Source: Betaproteobacteria bacterium
Lineage (GTDB): Bacteria > Pseudomonadota > Gammaproteobacteria > Burkholderiales > SG8-39
Assembly: GCA_009693435.1 (NCBI GenBank)
Contig: SHXF01000134.1
Span: 1-10,487, forward strand
Direction: 5' to 3'
Length of the DNA stretch: 10,487 nt
Every line of letters begins with the position of its first letter. The stretch's first letter is position 1. Below are positions 6,583-10,487 of this stretch, piece by piece. Under the pieces are notes generated by a model. That model searched no databases. It saw nothing but the letters and a program-made list of their open reading frames with translations, and was not told where the DNA came from. The translations under genes were made by a program, and so were the position numbers.

Positions 6583-7452
6583 CTACCTGGCACGCTCTGC
6601 CGCCACTATTCGATGCAGCAGTTCCAGTCGGCGCACACTGACGCTTCCCTTGACTGCCGCTTCCCTCACCGCACATCCGGGCTCGCTCAGATGCCGGCAA
6701 TCTGAAAAGCGACAATGACCCAGATAGGGACGCAACTCCACGAAACCCTGCTCAATATCGCGATAGGCAAGATGCGCAAGCCCGTATTCCTGGATTCCCG
6801 GGCAGTCGATTACGGCGCCGCCCAAGGGTAGTGAATATAATCGCGCACTGGTCGTCGTGTGGCGACCTGAAGCGAGAAAGGAAGAGATCGCACGGGTTGT
6901 CGCATTCGTCCCGGGAAACAATGCGTTGATCAGCGTCGACTTTCCCATTCCCGATTGGCCCACCAGCACAGTCGTTCTTCCATGCAGTTCTGCCAGCAGA
7001 GGTGCGGCGTCCAGCCTTGCGGACATGGAAATGATCGGATATCCGGCATTTTCAAATGGTTCGAGGCGCCCGCGTGCATCAAAAGGACCCTCACCCAGGT
7101 CGGTTTTGTTCAGAACGATGATGCTGCGAATCTGCTGATGTTCAGCACCCGCAAGAGCGCGGGACAGAAATTCGTCGCTGAAGCTCGGATCGGTCGCCAC
7201 TACGATCGCGACTTGTTCGACGTTCGCGGCAATCAGTTTCATGCGGTGCCCTGACGAGCGCATAATCACGTTGGAACGGGGCATTGGCGATTCGATGACG
7301 CCTTGGCCCGATCCCGTTGCCATGAGGGTGACGCGATCCCCGCAGGCCAGTTCGCTGCGTTTGGCGCGTGGAAAGCAGATCAGCGTTTCGCCACTACCGA
7401 CATCCACTAGATATTGACGGCCGAATGCGGCTATGACCCGACCCTGCTGCAG
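6583..7452 (-). CDS. rsgA: Ribosome small-subunit-dependent GTPase RsgA (apparent CTG start)
   Basis: RsgA is a circularly permuted GTPase that binds late 30S precursors and helps their maturation. With a start at 7452 it has 289 aa. An N-terminal OB fold (GRVIAAFGRQYLVDVGSGET onward) is followed by NKTDL (G4, 115-119), GQSGMGKST (G1, 165-173), GRHTTT (G2, 196-201) and DCPG (G3, 216-219; usually DTPG). A C-terminal zinc site follows, with Cys247, Cys252, His254 and Cys260. The first GTG in frame (7407) would cut off the first OB strand, VIAAFGRQYLV, which is conserved in the family. Between 7515 and 7408 the frame has no ATG, GTG or TTG; a CTG at 7452-7450 sits 5 bases after AGGAA and fits the expected length. 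A sequencing error is the main alternative. It lies 22 bp after the M48 gene, likely in one operon. Confidence 0.9.
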   Translation of the reverse strand: MQQGRVIAAFGRQYLVDVGSGETLICFPRAKRSELACGDRVTLMATGSGQGVIESPMPRSNVIMRSSGHRMKLIAANVEQVAIVVATDPSFSDEFLSRALAGAEHQQIRSIIVLNKTDLGEGPFDARGRLEPFENAGYPIISMSARLDAAPLLAELHGRTTVLVGQSGMGKSTLINALFPGTNATTRAISSFLASGRHTTTSARLYSLPLGGAVIDCPGIQEYGLAHLAYRDIEQGFVELRPYLGHCRFSDCRHLSEPGCAVREAAVKGSVSVRRLELLHRIVAAERAR

Positions 7453-7457
7453 GTGCG

Positions 7458-7462
7458 TTCCT
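7458..7462 (-). promoter_or_regulatory. Ribosome binding site supporting the non-standard rsgA start
   Basis: On the minus strand AGGAA is followed by CGCAC and then CTG (7452-7450). It falls in the gap between the M48 stop (TAG, 7477-7475) and the conserved rsgA N-terminus, the only place a start is expected. Confidence 0.45.
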
Positions 7463-7474
7463 GGCGGTGAGCCG

Positions 7475-8737
7475 CTAAGTTGAATAAGCGGGTGCGTCTT
7501 GCAGTTGCAGACGGGCTATCCGCAGCACCGCAGGGGGATGGGAGTCGTAGAACGCCGAGTGCAGCGGGTCGGGCGTCAGCGTGGCCGCATTGTCCTGGTA
7601 CAGTTTTACCAGTGCCCGCGCCAAATCGGATGCATTGACCTGGCGCGCTGCATATGCGTCGGCCTCGTACTCGTGCTTGCGAGAATACAGGCTGGCGAGC
7701 GGTTGCAGAGGGAAAGTGAACGCGGGGACGGCCAGGAAGAAGAGCAGCAACGCCATCGCAGTGGTGCGTGTTTCGACATTCAGCGCCGAGTAAAACCATT
7801 CCTGGCCAGCCAACGTCCCTAGCATCCAGAGGAACACCAGACTGAGTCCGAACAGCATCGCCATGCGCTTGTACACGTGATGGTGCGTGAAATGGCCAAG
7901 CTCATGTGCAAGTACCGCCTCGACCTCGGGAGGCTGTAGTCGGTTCAGCAGCGTATCAAACAGGACAATGCGCTTGGCGGCGCCGAAGCCGGTGAAGTAC
8001 GCGTTGCCGTGACTCGAGCGGCGCGAGTTGTCCATGACGAACAGCCCCTGCGCGCGAAACCCGCATTTGCGGAGAAGCGCTTCAATCCTCGAACGGAGGT
8101 TTGCGTCCTCGAGCGGCGTGAATTTGTTGAACAACGGCGCTATCACGGTCGGGTAGATAGTGAGGACCAGAAGATTGAATGCTATCCACGCAATCCAGAC
8201 ATACAGCCACCATGATTGGCCCATGCGGCCCATCAGCCACAACACCAGGAATACCAGAGGAATTCCCAGCAGCGCACCTAGCGCAGACTGTTTGAGCAGA
8301 TCGCCAAGAAACAGTTTCAATGTCATGCGATTGAATCCGTGGCGCGCCTCTATGACAAACGTCCGGTAGAGATTGAAGGGAAAGTCGACAATGGAAGCGG
8401 TGACGGCAACAGTAGCAATCATGGCGATCCCATGAGCATGCGACTCGGACAGAAACACGTGCTGCCACGCGTCAGAGATGAATTGCAGTCCGCCGCCCAG
8501 CGTGAATGACAGCAGTAGTGCGACGCCGATCAGGGATTCAAACACGCCCAGTCGCGTCTTCGCAATGGTGTAGTCAGCGGCTTTCTGATGGGCGGACAGT
8601 GTGACGCTGGCAGAAAAGCCAACCGGGACCTGGTCCCGGTTGGCCGCGATGTGGATTACGTGGCGCCGCGCAAGCCAGAGCTGCGCGAGGGTCGTCAGCG
8701 CGAGTGCAAACAGAAAAGCGATGGTGAATGGGTGCAT
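7475..8737 (-). CDS. M48-family zinc metallopeptidase, Ste24/CAAX-protease-like, membrane
   Basis: This is a 420-aa integral membrane protease of family M48A. The zinc motif HELGH is at 278-282. The third ligand is Glu356 in the E-x-x-x-D motif (EYEAD, 356-360), as in yeast Ste24p. RHGFNRMTLKLFLGDLLK (132-149) and YPTVIAPLFNKFTPL (195-209) are also family features, as is GNAYFTGFG (244-252). Predicted membrane spans lie at about 4-22, 67-87, 104-120, 153-170, 176-194, 293-310 and 326-343. Bacterial members are thought to act in membrane-protein quality control; there is no prenylation pathway here, so the eukaryotic role does not carry over. The ATG at 8737 opens directly on the first membrane segment, although the Shine-Dalgarno sequence is poor. 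It is the first gene of the pair with rsgA and is divergent from orn. Confidence 0.92.
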   Translation of the reverse strand: MHPFTIAFLFALALTTLAQLWLARRHVIHIAANRDQVPVGFSASVTLSAHQKAADYTIAKTRLGVFESLIGVALLLSFTLGGGLQFISDAWQHVFLSESHAHGIAMIATVAVTASIVDFPFNLYRTFVIEARHGFNRMTLKLFLGDLLKQSALGALLGIPLVFLVLWLMGRMGQSWWLYVWIAWIAFNLLVLTIYPTVIAPLFNKFTPLEDANLRSRIEALLRKCGFRAQGLFVMDNSRRSSHGNAYFTGFGAAKRIVLFDTLLNRLQPPEVEAVLAHELGHFTHHHVYKRMAMLFGLSLVFLWMLGTLAGQEWFYSALNVETRTTAMALLLFFLAVPAFTFPLQPLASLYSRKHEYEADAYAARQVNASDLARALVKLYQDNAATLTPDPLHSAFYDSHPPAVLRIARLQLQDAPAYST

Positions 8738-8752
8738 CGGGCGGGGTAAACG

Positions 8753-8872
8753 TCAGGCTTCTCGGATGCGGTCTTCGAATAAGGCGTATTCAGCCTCATT
8801 GCAGAGGCGCTCCCTTGCTGCGGGCCAGGCAACGCAGTGTTTAGCTGCTGCATCGTTATGCGACAATTGCAT
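8753..8872 (-). CDS. Possible 39-aa small ORF before the M48 protease gene
   Basis: A short frame on the minus strand runs from ATG 8872-8870 to TGA 8755-8753 and ends 15 bases before the M48 ATG. The product is charged towards its end ([14 protein letters not shown]) and I do not recognise it. The Shine-Dalgarno sequence is weak (GGGA about 10 bases upstream). It might be a leader peptide coupled to the protease gene, or simply a chance frame in the orn-M48 intergenic region. Confidence 0.2.
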   Translation of the reverse strand: MQLSHNDAAAKHCVAWPAARERLCNEAEYALFEDRIREA

Positions 8873-8875
8873 TGT
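8863..8875. repeat. Inverted repeat in the orn / M48 divergent region
   Basis: ACAAT-TGC-ATTGT is a perfect 5-bp inverted repeat with a 3-base centre, 31 bases before the orn ATG. It could be an operator or overlap -10-like sequences (TACAAT on the minus strand at 8877-8872), but there is no independent support. The rest of the 168-bp gap shows no other clear signal. Confidence 0.25.
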
Positions 8876-8905
8876 ACACGGATCCCATTTCAGTCCCGGA
8901 GAATC

Positions 8906-9451
8906 ATGGCTCAAAATCAGAATAGTCTCGTGTGGATGGATATGGAAATGACCGGGTTGAATCCCGAGACCGACCGAATCATCGAAATCGCCGTCGTCAT
9001 TACCGACCCGCAGCTTAATACGATTGCCGAGGCACCGGTGCTGGTGGTGCATCAATCCGATGCAACACTGGCGGCGATGGATGCATGGAACAAGAGCACG
9101 CACGGACGCTCGGGCCTGATCGAAAAAGTCAAGGCGTCGAACCTTGACGAGGCGGCAGCGGAGCAGGCAACCATCGCCTTCATCGGCGAGCACGTGCCGA
9201 AGAACGCGTCGCCCATCTGCGGCAATTCCATATGCCAGGATCGGCGCTTCATGGTGCGTTGGATGCCCGCCCTGGAAGCGTGGTTTCATTACCGCAACCT
9301 CGACGTGAGCACGCTCAAGGAACTGGCGCGTCGCTGGAAACCGGAACTTGCGAAGGGACTGAGCAAGCACGGCAAGCACGAAGCGCTGGCCGATGTCTAC
9401 GAGTCCATCGAAGAACTGAAGTTTTACCGCGATAATTTTCTTAAACTCTGA
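8906..9451 (+). CDS. orn: Oligoribonuclease
   Basis: This 3'-5' exoribonuclease of the DEDDh family degrades 2-5-nt RNAs, including pGpG from cyclic-di-GMP breakdown, in the cytoplasm. At 181 aa it has the same length as the E. coli enzyme. Catalytic residues are visible: Asp12 and Glu14 in WMDMEMTGL, Asp112 in [10 protein letters not shown], and His157 and Asp162 in HGKHEALAD. The frame is open upstream to 8837, but the ATG at 8906 is chosen because [17 protein letters not shown] is the usual N-terminus and GGAG lies 4 bases before it. It is divergent from the M48 gene. It converges on the SPINDLY-like gene with only 7 bp between the stops. Confidence 0.96.
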   Translation: MAQNQNSLVWMDMEMTGLNPETDRIIEIAVVITDPQLNTIAEAPVLVVHQSDATLAAMDAWNKSTHGRSGLIEKVKASNLDEAAAEQATIAFIGEHVPKNASPICGNSICQDRRFMVRWMPALEAWFHYRNLDVSTLKELARRWKPELAKGLSKHGKHEALADVYESIEELKFYRDNFLKL

Positions 9452-9466
9452 CTCGCAATTATCGCG
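9428..9466. terminator. 10-bp inverted repeat spanning the orn and SPINDLY-gene stop codons
   Basis: CGCGATAATT (9428-9437) and AATTATCGCG (9457-9466) are exact reverse complements around a 19-base loop. The loop holds the orn TGA (9449-9451), and the right arm holds the opposing TAA. The repeat is symmetric about the convergent junction and could form a 3'-end hairpin on both transcripts. No T-run follows, so termination is inferred, not shown. Confidence 0.45.
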
Positions 9467-10337
9467 CGCAGTAGCGTTTCCAGGCTTGCCGATAGAGCGT
9501 TTCCAGGTCCTTTGTGAACTGCGCGGCATTCATCAGCGGCGAGTTGACGAGCCTTTCGCGCATGCCGGATCGGAGTGAGGTAAGGCCGACCGGATCGCGG
9601 GCGATTCGAGCTGCGATATCGACGTAGCTGCCTGTGGAATCGGCCACCAGACCGGCGAGCCCGACTGAATGCAGGATGCTCGCGCCGGATCGCGACGCGC
9701 CGAAGCGGCCCGCGCGCGAAACGACGGGCACGCCCATCCAGAGAGCTTCGCAGGTCGTGGTCGCGCCGTTATACGGAAACGAGTCCAGTGCAATGTCTGC
9801 CTCGCTTACCGCGGCGAGATACTCGCGGTAATTGAGTTTGTCGGCGATCTCTATGCGCCGTTCGGGCACTCCTGACGCAGCGAGTTTTGCGAAAACCGTC
9901 TTTGTCGCCATGCCCAGGGGTACGCCTATCATGAACAGCGTCGACTCCGGAACCGCGAGGAGGAGTTGGGCAAATGCTTCCAGAACCGCATCGGTCAGCT
10001 TGGCGAATTGTGTAAAGCTGCCGAATCGCACATGGCCATTGCGGCTGTGTGGCGGCGAAGCGACGGGCGGGGCGATTTCCGGCGGCTCCCAGCACCACTG
10101 TGTGTTCGGAAGGCGGAGCAGCGTTTCAGAGTGGAACCGGTCGCTGTCTCCCGGTGGATCGGCAACCGGGTCTGTGATCCGGTAATCCATCGCACGCATC
10201 CCGGTCGTGGAGAGATACCCCAGATAGCCGATCTGGAGCGGCGCGGGCTTGCGCGCAAACACCATGATGCGGTTGTAGGCGGTGTGGCCCGCCAGATCCA
10301 CCAGAAAATCGATGCTGTCGGCTTTAATCAGCTGCAC
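9459..10337 (-). CDS. SPINDLY-type O-GlcNAc-transferase-like glycosyltransferase (GT41), 5' truncated
   Basis: The 292 aa cover the C-terminal part of the GT41 catalytic region. Family motifs are VDLAGHT (13-19), FARKPAPLQIGYLGYLSTTG (27-46), AMDYRITDPVADPPG (49-63), FGSFTQFAKL with Lys113 at the position of the catalytic lysine of human OGT, ALDSFPYNG (183-191), TTTCEALWMGVPVV, and the terminal SPLMNAAQFTKDLETLYRQAW. Such proteins in bacteria usually carry N-terminal TPR repeats and transfer sugars to proteins or glycans; the acceptor is unknown. The GTG at 10337 is only the first start-like codon: an in-frame TGA at 10376-10374 cuts off the TPRs and the first half of the catalytic domain (the D-F-x-x-H-P region). 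The gene is therefore broken, or the sequence near the window end is wrong. It converges on orn. Confidence 0.85.
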   Translation of the reverse strand: MQLIKADSIDFLVDLAGHTAYNRIMVFARKPAPLQIGYLGYLSTTGMRAMDYRITDPVADPPGDSDRFHSETLLRLPNTQWCWEPPEIAPPVASPPHSRNGHVRFGSFTQFAKLTDAVLEAFAQLLLAVPESTLFMIGVPLGMATKTVFAKLAASGVPERRIEIADKLNYREYLAAVSEADIALDSFPYNGATTTCEALWMGVPVVSRAGRFGASRSGASILHSVGLAGLVADSTGSYVDIAARIARDPVGLTSLRSGMRERLVNSPLMNAAQFTKDLETLYRQAWKRYCAR

Positions 10338-10373
10338 GTGGCGAGCGACAATTATCCTGACCGGCGTGTTGCC

Positions 10374-10487
10374 TCACGGCGGAATGTTACCCGATAGATT
10401 GATGTCGTATTCCCGGTTTTCGTCTCTCGCTTTGGGTCGAATCACAACTGGTTGCGCCGGGCTCGCCGCAATGAGCGCGTAGCGCGA
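10374..10487 (-). CDS. Open frame entering the window at its right edge (unidentified C-terminus)
   Basis: The minus strand has an open frame from the window edge to TGA 10376-10374, giving 37 residues that end in DINLSGNIPP. It is in the same frame as the SPINDLY-like gene but does not resemble the GT41 region expected there. The other two minus-strand frames in this stretch do not either. It may be the end of another gene, or chimeric or low-quality sequence. I do not recognise it. Confidence 0.25.
   Translation of the reverse strand, partial: SRYALIAASPAQPVVIRPKARDENREYDINLSGNIPP

Noticed and set aside
8753..9529. 258-codon minus-strand frame opposite orn.
   Set aside because: The plus strand encodes intact Orn with every catalytic residue; the opposite frame has no family features. 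Only its last 39 codons, outside orn, are kept as a low-confidence small ORF.
1..10487. Search for a novel defence, mobile or biosynthetic system.
   Set aside because: Every substantial frame on the likely coding strands belongs to a known family with a mostly housekeeping role; there are no transposases, integrases, arrays, toxin-antitoxin pairs or clustered unknown genes.

Overview
The window looks like ordinary chromosomal DNA of a betaproteobacterium. The evidence is a PhaM-family polyhydroxyalkanoate-granule protein, a bifunctional NADP-malic enzyme with a C-terminal phosphotransacetylase-like domain, and the block oligoribonuclease / Ste24-like M48 protease / RsgA / CobD-CbiB-family protein, which I recall as a common betaproteobacterial arrangement. 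By eye the DNA is moderately GC-rich and codon use is even across the window. I see no mobile element, tRNA, rRNA, CRISPR array or phage gene.

Layout, left to right. (1) 1-1053, plus strand: 3' end of a malic enzyme, with a frame break near position 140. (2) 1240-3872, plus strand: patatin-like phospholipase, short PhaM-like protein and proline iminopeptidase, closely spaced and probably co-transcribed. (3) 4067-4693, plus strand: CoA-pyrophosphatase-type Nudix hydrolase, whose stop overlaps the stop of (4) a SapC-family protein on the minus strand (4690-5478). (5) 5609-6532, plus strand: a diverged CobD/CbiB-like membrane protein, convergent with (6) the minus-strand pair M48 protease then rsgA (8737 down to 6583). 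(7) 8906-9451, plus strand: oligoribonuclease orn, convergent with (8) a truncated SPINDLY-type (GT41) glycosyltransferase (10337 down to 9459). The largest gaps between genes are 186 bp (1054-1239), 194 bp (3873-4066) and 168 bp (8738-8905), so no long stretch is unexplained.

Functionally these are mostly housekeeping genes: NADPH and carbon supply (malic enzyme), PHA granule biology (PhaM, perhaps with the adjacent patatin-like hydrolase), peptide turnover (Pip, M48), nucleotide clean-up (Nudix, Orn) and 30S ribosome maturation (RsgA). I find no convincing new multi-gene system. The points worth a second look are: conserved genes broken within about 140 bases of each window end, which suggests contig-edge errors or decay; rsgA, whose conserved N-terminus lies upstream of every ATG/GTG/TTG in its frame and seems to start at CTG behind a Shine-Dalgarno sequence; a PhaM without the basic DNA-binding tail; a CobD-like protein lacking a conserved acidic motif; and inverted repeats between two pairs of convergent genes.
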